Below, piece by piece: positions 31,801 to 40,664 of a stretch of 48,891 bases of DNA. The notes beneath the pieces are model-generated. The model had not been told where the DNA came from. It ran no database searches and was given only the letters and a program-made list of their open reading frames with translations. Origin of the DNA: Saccoglossus kowalevskii. Its lineage: Eukaryota > Hemichordata > Enteropneusta > Harrimaniidae. How positions within the stretch are numbered: the stretch's first letter is position 1; each line of letters starts with the position of its first letter. The translations under genes and the position numbers were made by a program. Location of the stretch: contig NW_003128865.1 in assembly GCF_000003605.2 (NCBI RefSeq), positions 316,355 through 365,245 on the forward strand. The letters run 5' to 3'.

Positions 31801-34800
31801 TAACTTGTCAAAGCCAAAAAAAGTATGTAAATATATAGCTGTCAATATATATAGATGTATCAACAATATTGCTGTTGTAAACTGCATATCATAATATTTA
31901 TCTTATATTCAGATAAGTCTGGGAGAAGACGCAGTTTGCGCAGAGCGAGTGTTGTATCAGGCAAGTTATTTGTTGTAGTAGTCACATTGTTAAGATATCA
32001 GTGAACTTTAACCTCATATTCAATATAACATATCCATGAAGAGAAGGCTTTTATTTTTGAAAAGTATTATTCCATGGCAACAGTAATTCTTACGTATATG
32101 ATTATTAGTACTTAGAGTTGACTAGAACGTATCAATTTTATACAGGAAAGAAAAAGAGACACAGTATACGCAGATCAAGTGCCTCGAAAGATCAGCTCAA
32201 GTTGCTTCAACTTGGGGAAGGTAAATAACTACAATTTACACCTAGTTTTGTCGATATTTTTTTTGATTCTAAATTCAACTCGCATTATAATAAACATATA
32301 TAGGCCCGTTACTTTTACTTTATGATCAAACTTATGTGAATGCATTTGTGAATCGCTGCTTTTCATCATGTACCATTTTTATTCAGCGAAACCTAAAAAA
32401 AGACACAGTATACGCAGAGCCAGCGTAGCTAAAGGACAAATACAATCACTTCAGGTTAATGATGGACAAGGTCAGTTATTTTGATTTACCCTAGTTATAC
32501 TTGTGAATTGAAACTATTATCACCAGATATCACTTATTCGTAGCGTTGGTATATACTCGTGACGTCATGGGTACGGTACGGTTCGGTTCGTTAATAATAC
32601 CAACCCACGATCGCAATGGCTATATATTTAATTGGTTTCACAACAAATAATACTGACCATAACATAATTGCTGTTTTTAGTATTTTGGCGTCAGTACTCC
32701 TTGGTGCCGGCGGTTTAGTACAAAACGTCTTGTCGAATTCGAGAAAAAAAAATCGAGCAAATCACAAAATACAGCATGTTTCACCATAAAAAGTACTATA
32801 TAGTAGTAGATGGAGTATCATTTACTGGAGAAAAACTGAAATATGTATTCAAAAGACCGCAATGAAAACCTATTTGGCCACCGAATTAGAGGTCACCTTA
32901 CAACACTGATAGATACTGGGACTTTCATCTAGAGAGATTAACGATAACTCACTACTACAAGATTCGGTTTTCGAAAATCATGTTCAATATGTAATCATAA
33001 ATGTCCATATGTTGACTATGTAGTGTAACATCGTCCACCTGTGATGTCTTAATATGTAAATTTATGTGACTAATAGATCTAGAACGTGATTGGTCAGTAC
33101 AAACTCCAGGTGCGGTTGTAAGTCAAATATGTAAGGGAATGCTGTCAACTCGTGCATTATTCTTTACAGAAGAAAATCATGATCGAACCATATAAATACA
33201 GCTAGGTTTTTAATTTTTTGCCAAGTTTATATGCAATCTTCTATTAGGTTTTGTGAATTCATTCCTCCAAGTCGAGACATAAATCTGCACGTGGCATGAG
33301 TTCAAAATTCCAAATTAATACTGGTAGTAATCTAGAGACATCACAGATTACATTCTATATTGCATCACAAGTCAATTCCTTGCAGAAACAAGAGCCATGA
33401 AATAACAATTAGTCACGTTTCCATGTAGTAATTCTCGGTATGTTCACGGTAAATTCAAACCGAGGCCCTTTCACAGTCCGGAATTGTACAACTCAAAATA
33501 AAAAGTCAAACAAACCGGGTAGCATCAAAAAAACACATCGAGAACGAATGAAAATGTTTGATATTCGCCGCGGCAATGACATTTACTGGCTAGAAGTCGA
33601 GTCTCAGTCAAGGTTTCCATGTCATTAGAAGTCACATTTAACTAACGATAACGATGTCAAAGATACATATAAAAAGCCCTGTTTCACAATAGATGTCCAT
33701 ATATTGAACTATTTGTAAAACTGCTGCGAAATAAATACATGAAATAAATAAGATATCCAAATCGTGACTCTACAATATATATATATATATCGTTTATGCT
33801 AGCGTCACAAAGATTGTAGAAAAAACTGCCTGTGGTTACATATATATTATTGATCACTGCATAATATAATTGTAATATATTTATAGGGAAGCCTAAGAAG
33901 AGACATAGCATTCGTAAAGCCAGTGTATTTAAAGAGCAGATTCAATTGCTCAATGTTCCTAATCCAGATGATCCTTCTGCAGATAGCAAACAAGGTCAGT
34001 AATCGCATTACACACTGGTGCCGCTTGTGAAGTGAACTTAATTTCGGATTAGTACATCATTATTATATATCTGTGCAACTATTAAACATATTAAATGGTA
34101 TTTTGTCTAAACTTGTGGGGAAAATCGGATTACACCGATAAGAACAAAATACAATAGTGTATGATATATATTCCCATTCCTCGAACTGGTCAGATTGTTT
34201 TGCACATACAAAGATGTTAACAGTATTGTATATATTGTAATTGTAAAAGAGTCGGGGTTATTTGTGCATTCATATATATTTGAGTAATGTGTGCAGAATA
34301 ACTGGATGTTTAAAGGCATGCAAACGGTTCCAATAAAAAGAAACAGCATGTCTGGCAAGCGCATTGTTTTACTGTTATCAGTGTGACAGTAATTAATGCC
34401 TAAACATAGTGACATTGGGTGATCAAACAGCTTTAAATCCAACGTCGGTAGTATTCACTAAATACTCATCTCATATACGCCTTACAAAACAAAACGTGTG
34501 TGCATGATTAAAGGTATGATGTATTTATTTACAGCCAAGCCCCAAAAAAGGCACAGCATTCGTAAAGCCAGTGTATTAAAAGATCAGATCAAGCTGCTCA
34601 AAGTTCCTGAATCAGACAATCCATCTGCTAATAGCAAACAAGGTCAGTAAATTCATTATATACCTGTGTACAACATGGGCGGAGTAGAAATAATTATAAT
34701 AATTGACATCTTGTTTGCAATGTGATCACGATTGGTGAATAATTGTGATGTCACACCACGAGGTCAGTAAAATTGACACAAGTGGTGATGTCAGAGTGTA

Positions 34801-36149
34801 TGCACGGTATGGCTGTTACCGCCATAAGGACACTTTGTTATTTATACAACGGAAAATGGATTTCAACTTAAGCTATTTTCGCAAAATGCTGGTCAAAAAT
34901 GATAAAACAGTATCAATCTGCAATTTTCTGCAAAATAGTTACTTTAATTAAATAAATGTTTCTATCACACCAGAGTAATAGATAATCTACTACTACAACA
35001 AGTGACCAAATACAAGTTATTAAATAAATATTTCGCCTAGCGTTGCATTCAAAGGGTTTGTTGTCTTTATTAAAACATTTTTACTGGGTATGTTGTACTG
35101 ACCATAAATACGTAACCTTATATGTCTGTAGTTGTCTATGACGTCGGAGATTTCGCTAGTTCATGACCATCTAGTTCATGTCCACTTTCATCACATACAA
35201 TGTTAACCATTATTTCGGTGCATTGAGGTGCACGTCTGCTTACAGTGGCCATGCAATTTGCCATGGTTGTGATATCACTTTCCCGCCTAGAGAGAGTCTA
35301 TTATACCTCAATCAAATGCAATGTATGAGTTAAAACTGTCTGTGGTTACATATATATTATTGATCACTGCATAATATAATTGTAATATATTTATAGGGAA
35401 GCCTAAGAAGAGACATAGCATTCGTAAAGCCAGTGTATTTAAAGAGCAGATTCAATTGCTCAATGTTCCTAATCCAGATGATCCTTCTGCAGATAGCAAA
35501 CAAGGTCAGTATTTACATTTTACACTATTGGCTCATGTCAACTTTTAGTATCGGATTAATGAATCATTATTATATCTTTTTGTAACTAATAAACCGTTTA
35601 AATTTGAGAAAAAATGTGATTAAGTAACATTGGGCAACAAGCTAAGAATACTTAAAATCAACTCCCATTATACATAGTCACGCCCGAAGCCTATATCCGC
35701 ACTCATTGTTATTTCACTTTTGACGTACAATTAATGAAATCTCCTTTATACAGGAAAGCCAAAGAAAAGGCACAGTATACGCAGAGCCAGTGTAGCTAAA
35801 GGACATGCGCAGTCAGCTCAAGCTAAAGGTTAGTACTTTTATATTGGTGTCCTCCTTGTTTTCTTATACACAGTGGAATGGGATTAAATGATGATACTAA
35901 CGAAATATTTTATAGGATTAAATTTGTCACAACAATCTATATATATATATACATGGACAAAATTATTTTTATACGAAATATAATCTAATATACTATGTAA
36001 ATTTGTTTTTATGTGACATGTACGTCAATAATATGTAATATTCAGTGACAAAATTATATTTCCGCTTTCTTGCAGCCGGGTCAGAAAATAAGGCCAGAAA
36101 GGATCGTAGGGTTTCTGTCTCACTTGCAGACCAAATTAAAAATGTTTAA
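19804..36149 (+). CDS. Gene B: cadherin-like single-pass membrane protein with basic-motif repeat tail
   Basis: Model: join 19804-19861, 23012-23173, 24612-24923, 26396-26592, 26790-27474, 27643-27802, 29226-29426, 30460-30843, 31039-31742, 31913-31960, 32146-32220, 32387-32470, 33887-33994, 34535-34642, 35397-35504, 35754-35828, 36076-36149. The total is 3543 nt, exactly 1180 residues plus stop. Seen: signal peptide, cadherin-like repeats including a canonical DVNDNTP linker, membrane-adjacent domain, one helix (about 30713-30787) followed by AKKCRRDKK, a Ser/Thr-rich tail, then eight short exons each with an R-[RK]-x-S motif. Inferred: an adhesion receptor at the plasma membrane whose tail may be phosphorylated by a basophilic kinase. 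Relative to gene C it lacks the first cadherin exons. All junction phases match; transcript evidence would settle the 5' end. Confidence 0.85.
19862..23011 (+). other. Gene B intron 1
   Basis: About 3.1 kb. It holds an inverted repeat CCGCAAAGTATG (20002-20013) with CATACTTTGCGG (20080-20091), and a C/CA-rich microsatellite near 21634-21670. No counterpart of gene C exons 44271, 46217 or 47453 is found here. ORFs at 20597-21089 and 22392-22694 are unrecognised. Confidence 0.6.
20002..20091. repeat. Short inverted repeat
   Basis: 12-bp perfect arms CCGCAAAGTATG and CATACTTTGCGG flank about 66 bp. Possibly a small foldback element; no other evidence. Confidence 0.6.
23012..23173 (+). CDS. Gene B exon 2: truncated cadherin-like repeat exon
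   Basis: 162 nt, phase 1-1, acceptor cacacag, donor GTATGC. It encodes TITNLDDTVQIGELSPGGS and VEATDDDGDAYYCIMSASPN, matching only the second half of the gene A (403-696) and gene C (47859-48155) exons. The start falls exactly where gene C has ACAG inside the exon, in the same codon phase. Confidence 0.88.
23174..24611 (+). other. Gene B intron 2
   Basis: Contains a poly-C run at about 23794-23807 and a possible minus-strand exon at 24156-24410, listed separately. Confidence 0.6.
24156..24410 (-). CDS. Possible antisense exon for a hydrophobic protein fragment
   Basis: On the minus strand an acceptor-like ctcccttttaattacag ends near 24415 and is followed by an ORF of about 84 residues ending in TAG. 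The residues include FSARRLGYVIFLILFLSPYI and YLHLYVIVFGILILCSAYTN, which suggest two membrane helices. I do not recognise the family. It lies wholly inside a gene B intron. It may be the last exon of a nested gene, a fragment of one, or chance. Confidence 0.25.
   Translation of the reverse strand: MLWFKDSFFLMKDVFSARRLGYVIFLILFLSPYILIWMWTMYYKVYLHLYVIVFGILILCSAYTNMWCLTGYLPLGVHYLMAAG
24612..24923 (+). CDS. Gene B exon 3: cadherin-like repeat
   Basis: 312 nt, phase 1-1, acceptor ttcaacag, donor GTAAGT. It encodes LDFETLTEYKLTVTCHD, the linker NENEAP and SGYDVDGNALSYSL. It is paralogous to gene A 3239-3562 and four codons shorter. Confidence 0.93.
25085..25862. repeat. 45-bp minisatellite, main locus
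   Basis: About 17 units of TGCATGTATGATACATGCCT plus AGTGGAAGCATGCCTAGTCA plus CGTAA. Each unit contains near-palindromes (CATGTATGATACATG and GCATGC). It is interrupted by an N run at 25484-25533, where the array was probably collapsed or unresolved. Confidence 0.95.
25484..25533. other. Assembly gap (N run)
   Basis: Fifty N bases inside the minisatellite. The true array length is therefore uncertain. Confidence 0.99.
26396..26592 (+). CDS. Gene B exon 4: cadherin-like repeat, phase 1-0
   Basis: 197 nt, the same length and phases as gene A 4166-4362. It encodes FDFEDVDQYSLVLEATDG and IAEPPIF. Acceptor caacag, donor CAG|GTATTC. Confidence 0.92.
26790..27474 (+). CDS. Gene B exon 5: two cadherin-like repeats
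   Basis: 685 nt, phase 0-1. It encodes DWTVTDVDDVLTDL, MDYEASF, the canonical cadherin linker DVNDNTP, then a second repeat with LAVDEDELDNITYSIEPEN and VVAMDTNSQQDTATVVI. Acceptor cttcacag, donor G|GTGATT. Confidence 0.95.
27643..27802 (+). CDS. Gene B exon 6, phase 1-2
   Basis: 160 nt, the same as gene A 5354-5513. It encodes FQMSTSGHVFITNKL and CYAEDDSVPP. Acceptor ttttgtag, donor GA|GTGAGT. Confidence 0.92.
27803..29225 (+). other. Gene B intron 6
   Basis: About 1.4 kb. Minus-strand ORFs near 28083-28373 and 28592-28786 are unrecognised and lack splice or start support. Confidence 0.55.
29226..29426 (+). CDS. Gene B exon 7: membrane-adjacent domain, first half
   Basis: 201 nt, phase 2-2. 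It encodes MIRIDTYIPQLVVVDLYLG and NPWKFRISAIHGD, strongly conserved with gene A 6738-6938. Acceptor cacag, donor AG|GTAAAT. Confidence 0.92.
29427..30459 (+). other. Gene B intron 7
   Basis: About 1 kb with no supported feature. An ORF at 29666-29866 is unrecognised. Confidence 0.55.
30460..30843 (+). CDS. Gene B exon 8: membrane-adjacent domain, second half, and transmembrane helix
   Basis: 384 nt, phase 2-2. It encodes ATVEVYALTNDL, KEFVYFEELTAAM, a DGTP..IITGSEFDNFP stretch, NWWLETVAGNVT, then a hydrophobic helix (about 30713-30787) and the basic stop-transfer AKKCRRDKK. Donor AA|GTTAGT. Retention of this intron would add a few residues and stop at 30857-30859. Confidence 0.93.
31039..31742 (+). 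CDS. Gene B exon 9: Ser/Thr/Lys-rich cytoplasmic tail with internal repeats
   Basis: 704 nt, phase 2-1, acceptor catttcag, donor A|GTGAGT. It encodes a low-complexity tail with three copies of a K-T-T-L-[ST]-F-x-[VI]-x-D-x-K motif (KTTLSFAIPDTK, then KTTLTFRVDDPK twice), separated by STPSKNSP[ST]QMT spacers, and an acidic end (TDSIGSFHSDDDE). It has no counterpart in gene A. Likely disordered, with many potential proline-directed Ser/Thr sites. Confidence 0.88.
31913..31960 (+). CDS. Gene B basic-motif exon 1, GC donor
   Basis: 48 nt, phase 1-1. It encodes KSGRRRSLRRASVVS. Acceptor attcag. The donor reads G|GCAAGT, a GC-AG intron; the nearest GT alternative would break the reading phase. The core LRRAS matches the classical PKA substrate consensus. 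Confidence 0.82.
32146..32220 (+). CDS. Gene B basic-motif exon 2
   Basis: 75 nt, phase 1-1, acceptor tatacag, donor GTAAAT. It encodes KKKRHSIRRSSASKDQLKLL. Confidence 0.85.
32387..32470 (+). CDS. Gene B basic-motif exon 3
   Basis: 84 nt, phase 1-1, acceptor attcag, donor GTCAGT. It encodes KPKKRHSIRRASVAKGQIQS and a short acidic or polar end. Confidence 0.87.
32471..33886 (+). other. Gene B intron between basic-motif exons 3 and 4
   Basis: About 1.4 kb, no supported feature apart from a TA-rich run near 33775-33791. The last part (from about 33830) is identical to 35340 onward. Confidence 0.6.
33830..34001. repeat. Exact duplication, copy 1 (partner at 35340-35511)
   Basis: About 172 bp of intron end, exon and donor match the segment 1510 bases downstream with no mismatch by eye. 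Flanking intron beyond it is diverged. Confidence 0.9.
33887..33994 (+). CDS. Gene B basic-motif exon 4
   Basis: 108 nt, phase 1-1, acceptor ttatag, donor GTCAGT. It encodes KPKKRHSIRKASVFKEQIQL followed by a VPNPDDPSADSKQ linker. Its DNA is identical to exon 35397-35504. Confidence 0.88.
33995..34534 (+). other. Gene B intron between basic-motif exons 4 and 5
   Basis: No feature seen. Its start resembles 35505-35600, showing that the unit was duplicated together with intron sequence. Confidence 0.55.
34535..34642 (+). CDS. Gene B basic-motif exon 5
   Basis: 108 nt, phase 1-1, acceptor ttacag, donor GTCAGT. It encodes KPQKRHSIRKASVLKDQIKL with a VPESDNPSANSKQ linker. Confidence 0.88.
34643..35396 (+). 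other. Gene B intron between basic-motif exons 5 and 6
   Basis: No supported feature. An ORF at 34745-34951 is unrecognised. Confidence 0.55.
35340..35511. repeat. Exact duplication, copy 2 (partner at 33830-34001)
   Basis: Second copy of the identical block that covers basic-motif exon 6 and the preceding 57 bases of intron. Confidence 0.9.
35397..35504 (+). CDS. Gene B basic-motif exon 6
   Basis: 108 nt, phase 1-1, identical in sequence to exon 33887-33994, including its acceptor and donor. Confidence 0.86.
35754..35828 (+). CDS. Gene B basic-motif exon 7
   Basis: 75 nt, phase 1-1, acceptor tatacag, donor GTTAGT. It encodes KPKKRHSIRRASVAKGHAQS. Confidence 0.86.
36076..36149 (+). CDS. 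Gene B terminal exon with stop
   Basis: Acceptor cttgcag, joined in phase 1. It encodes GSENKARKDRRVSVSLADQI and ends KNV with TAA at 36147-36149. It keeps a degenerate motif, RRVSV. The longer ORF in another frame (36070-36291) does not agree with the incoming phase. Confidence 0.82.
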
Positions 36150-37542
36150 CGTATTGTGTGAATATGAAGAATTGTTTAATATTGCTTCAAACTATAAAAA
36201 TAGGATGTGGTTATTTTTCATGAAAACGATTCATGTACTCCTCAGGATCGAGATGATTTTTTTAGATTATTTATCGTTGTCGTTATTATAGCATTATTCC
36301 TTGCAAACATGTATATTCTAGTGTATACTAAAATGTGTGTTATTGCATTTCATTATGATTCATAGTATTCTGACGAGGTTTTTCTGAAATTATCTTTTGA
36401 ATGAGAATCTTCAGTTTTATTCTTTTAGAACCCAATTATTTGTGTTCTGATTGTATTGCACATCACGCACCACTATAAATTACCCAGAATTTACTTTGAT
36501 TTGTACCGTTGGTGTTTTGGCTTATTATTTACTACAACAACTATTCCTACTATTGTTGTATTTTTTTTTCAAAATTACGCTTTGTAGTGTGTGATCAAAA
36601 TGTCAAATTTATCTCAAACTCTGGCGGAAGTCAGCTAATATGTGTAGTTCTTTGTTACAAATCACACATGCTATGATTGTGGGTAATTGTATCAAACACA
36701 ATTATTCAATGTTTTACACTTCAGATGTTATTGTGAATTTGAATTCCTCTATGTGAGAAACATGTTCACCTTTCATATATACACAGATATTATAAATTAC
36801 CAAAATGACATAATCATTTTTTTCCAAATAATAATTAATATGTTTAAATAATTGTTTTATCTAGTTTAACTTTCATTAGTACCATGTATTGGTATATATT
36901 ATACAGACTCGTTAATAATTGTTCGATAGAAAATTATTCACCAGGAAAAATATTATCACATTTCAATTTATGGTGATTGTTATTCAAAATTGTATTTTGT
37001 ATAAACGTTTTTAGATAGAGAGTTTTTTTTTTAAATTCAATAGAATCTTCTCGAAAACCGCTGATGTTTTAGTTAATATTCGTACACGATGTATAATAGT
37101 AGTATCAGAACGAATATACTTATAACTATAGGTTTCGAGCAGGTTTATTAATTTTAGCGTTCCTAATGCACATTATATACTATATTACTTTATCAAATGT
37201 ACCGTCTTTCACTTATCAAATGTTTGGTTGCTAAGCGATTATGCGATGTTTAGTAAATCATCATTTATTGAGTATGTTAAAAGTTATTCTGTAGTTATAC
37301 TTGGTAATGCAATCAATTTTAAACTATTTTTTTAATATTATATCACGACTCTCAGAATGTTGCTGCCGTGGATTGAACGTTGATATCTGAAAAGGGATAT
37401 GGGATATGCTGCCGTGATCGTAGTTGATATTTGTAAACTTATGTGTGAATGAAGTAATGCTTCAGACTTCATACAGTGTGTGAGAATGTTCTCTACTGTA
37501 TATATTATATTGTATATATATCCATTCATGGTAACTCAATTG

Positions 37543-37548
37543 AATAAA
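37543..37548 (+). terminator. Candidate poly(A) signal for gene B
   Basis: AATAAA in the sequence TGAATAAATAAC. No nearer canonical hexamer was noticed downstream of the stop at 36149. Weak evidence. Confidence 0.3.
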
Positions 37549-37796
37549 TAACAATTGTCTCACAAACTGATGAATTATTTTTACAATTTAATTTTGTTTG
37601 AAGAAATTGCAAACTAAGAACCAATCTTGTTGGAATTATTATATTAATTACTCAATTAGGCATATCAATTAACCAAACTTATTTAAATTCAATATTTAAA
37701 AAAAAATATTTAGATGCTCTGGGATAACTGATTTGGATTTGGCTGCAATCTGTTTTTATTTATTACCAAATTACCATTTTAATAAGCCTATTTTAA

Positions 37797-38077
37797 NNNN
37801 NNNNNNNNNNNNNNNNNNNNNNNNNNNNNNNNNNNNNNNNNNNNNNNNNNNNNNNNNNNNNNNNNNNNNNNNNNNNNNNNNNNNNNNNNNNNNNNNNNNN
37901 NNNNNNNNNNNNNNNNNNNNNNNNNNNNNNNNNNNNNNNNNNNNNNNNNNNNNNNNNNNNNNNNNNNNNNNNNNNNNNNNNNNNNNNNNNNNNNNNNNNN
38001 NNNNNNNNNNNNNNNNNNNNNNNNNNNNNNNNNNNNNNNNNNNNNNNNNNNNNNNNNNNNNNNNNNNNNNNNNNNNN
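37797..38077. other. Assembly gap (N run)
   Basis: Unknown bases in the intergenic region. Confidence 0.99.
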
Positions 38078-38526
38078 CACAAAAAGTGTGGTGATGAGGG
38101 GTCATATGACTCATTTATAAGTATAACTGTTGCAGATACGGAAATGCAAGCAGTGTTATCATCATGAGACGGTTAATATAACATACATAACCAAATATGA
38201 CCATGTGACTCATTAAAATGCACAACCGTAATATCCCTGATACAGAGACAGACGCGACTCTTTGTCGTAACGTGTTCCATTTATTTTCATCGCGAGTGAG
38301 GCGCCTTTGATTGCGTTTATTTTATTTTTTATTCTCGAAATGTATCACTGGCTGCGTTTGTTTTGTCATGTCTTGCAACTGAAAGTCCAAGCTTATTTTG
38401 TTTTGGCTGTATAGTTATGTGACCTCATTAATTATGCCAGCGTATAACATTCACTCGAATCAACTGTAGAGTTAGTGAGTGCTGGTGCGTAAACAACAAA
38501 AGTGATTAAGGTTGAAACCGTGAATA

Positions 38527-38650
38527 TTAAAGGGCGGCAGTCGTCGTGCCGCGTCCTGACACTCATAGCGACGTATACAACGTGTGTAAAATTCATTGTT
38601 TATTTACATGAAATTCCATCACGCGCTGCGCGACGACCACCGCGCTTTAA
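38527..38650. mobile_element. MITE copy 2, flanked by TTAA
   Basis: TTAA at both ends (38527-38530 and 38647-38650), with imperfect terminal inverted repeats AGGGCGGCAGTCGTCGTGC and GCGCGACGACCACCGCGCT. The interior matches copy 1 (2767-2899), apart from a deletion of about 9 bp after GCGTCCTG. Confidence 0.82.
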
Positions 38651-40547
38651 TTACCAAATTTACAGAAATTAGCCCATTTTAGTTGTTCCAAATACCGTCA
38701 GATTTCAATGAAACTTTGTGCTCTGGCGGAATCAACGGATGCAATTAAGTTTGAGATTAAAATCAATGCATGTTACTTACTCAGATTTGCATATATTAGA
38801 CAATCGTCTGATATGATAAGGTGTTCTGGGCAGTTATAGACAGCACACCAGGGATATAGTACATACATTTATTCTTCTCGCTTTAATAATAGTTTGTTTT
38901 ATAATTTTAAACGTATATTAGTCGACGGGTATTCTTGTTAAAAATTTTTTTTTTACATTTTGTAGTAATATTAAATGTGGTAATATAAATATAGCACATG
39001 GAGTTTTTTCTAAGATTTCTTTGATTTAGATTGCAGTTTAAACGATCTAAGCTTCCCATTCGCACAATGTCGACGACCCAGTGCTGTTTGATACGTCTCG
39101 ATTAATGTTTTCAATTTGATTGATTATGTATCCTAGCAACTGGCGGACTATTTACGTATGTTTAGTGAACTTCCCTGAAGTCAATTACGACCTAATATAT
39201 GGTTGTCAATTGAATGAAATGTGACGCCATTATACACAATTCAAACACTTATAATTTATCAACAATTTAAAGGTGTCCAAAGGTAAAAACATGCAAACTG
39301 TATTAGTTTTAATATATTTGAATACTATACAACCAAATAAACTACACTCTGTAAAGTCCAAACGAACAAAAAAAATATGCTGCTCCTGGTAATGTGTTTT
39401 CATGATTGTAAAAGGTTGTGTTGAAGTCTTTTGCTTTTATTTCAAAAAAATTATCTTGGCGATCGGATTTACCACAATTTGTCCGTGTGTCATATTCCTA
39501 ACTTGGGAATGAAAATGAACAATTCCGTTGACTCTGTATATATGTACCTCATTGCATTTCCCTATGGGACGGTTTATAACGTGTCATATCTTTCTACTAT
39601 TCCAGATTCCCCCTGCGCGCCCCTTGATCAGTACCAAATGATCACTGTTCCATTTATCAGCCCGATTGGTTTTATTAACATGCGTAGATCACGCTTTACG
39701 GCTACGGAGGTGTGGAGATGAATGGTTCTAGAAAAAATTCATACGGCGATTGTTGATATACAACTAAATATCCACAGTTAATGTCATTCGGGATAATTAA
39801 TCGACACATGCTTGTGTATTTCGTATGTAAGTTAATGATTCTATACTGTTGTTGCATTGTTTAATACTCGCCAGTTCGATCGACTTTTGTGCCGCCGACG
39901 GAACATTACCAAGCCACAAATGGTATGTATATATTTGAAATATGGACCAGCAAAAAGCAATTTATGTGTCAGTATACCATTATATGCACAGTGTTTTGTT
40001 AAACTCTGCATGGTATGTTCAAATGGCAGAAAGCTGGTGATGATTTTGCGGCTCCGCAAATCATTGTTTCGGAATTTGAAAACATCCGAGACACTAATAA
40101 ACTACTGTATACTAGTGTCTTGTATAGAGAGAAGCCTTCGTATCACAATTTGGGTACAAAAACAGATTAAAAAGTAATCTTGTATCTAAACTACTTGATG
40201 AAAAACGCTTTTCATCGATTATGTTTACCTTGAGCGCTGAAAAACGTTCCTGATTGATTTTGCAACCCTAACTTAATGGAAGCTTAATGTTATTGTTCGA
40301 AAATGTACCACGTGATATTATCGGTTTATACGTGAAAGCTTATTTTGTATTCTACAACGGGATATTCTGTCATTTCTGTACCACACTGCATCCCGCATAT
40401 CCGAACCATCCACCTACATTGTCATGGAACGCGATAATGAACTTGAATACTAATAGAAAAGTTAGGGGGTCCAACACAATAACACATATGATGAATTTGG
40501 TTTTTTTCTCTACTGAGTACGCGTCCATGCTTGAACTGAAGAAACAC

Positions 40548-40555
40548 TATATATA
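40548..40555 (+). promoter_or_regulatory. Candidate TATA box for gene C
   Basis: TATATATA followed by GG, 59 bases before the gene C start codon. That leaves a plausible transcription start near 40580 and a short 5' UTR. Positional inference only. Confidence 0.35.
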
Positions 40556-40606
40556 GGTGCATTGTAAAACGAATAGATGCTACGTCCCGTGTCCTGAAAT
40601 ACAGAG

Positions 40607-40664
40607 ATGAAGAGTGCACTATTGTATCTGTTTGGTTGTATCTTAACATATAGTGGGCACGCCA
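40607..40664 (+). CDS. Gene C exon 1: signal peptide
   Basis: The ATG at 40607 opens MKSALLYLFGCILTYSGHA, one base before the donor GTGAGT (phase 1). An in-frame TGA at 40595 rules out an upstream start; G at -3. It has the same 58-nt length and phase as gene B exon 1. Confidence 0.78.

Larger units (their letters stand above)
36150..40606. other. Gene B 3' UTR and intergenic region before gene C
   Basis: An AATAAA at 37543-37548 is the clearest candidate poly(A) signal for gene B, though it lies 1.4 kb past the stop. The region holds the gap 37797-38077 and a MITE copy (38527-38650). ORFs at 39431-39721, 39857-40177 and 40287-40556 are unrecognised. Confidence 0.55.

Noticed and set aside
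36070-36291. 73-codon plus-strand ORF at the gene B end
   Set aside because: Its frame does not match the phase-1 exon upstream; the phase-1 frame gives the RRVSV sequence and a TAA at 36147, agreeing with the repeat family.
37733-38167. ORFs crossing the second large N run
   Set aside because: Artefacts of N translation.
39431-40556. ORFs upstream of gene C
   Set aside because: No recognised homology, and they lie before the candidate TATA box and the signal-peptide exon.
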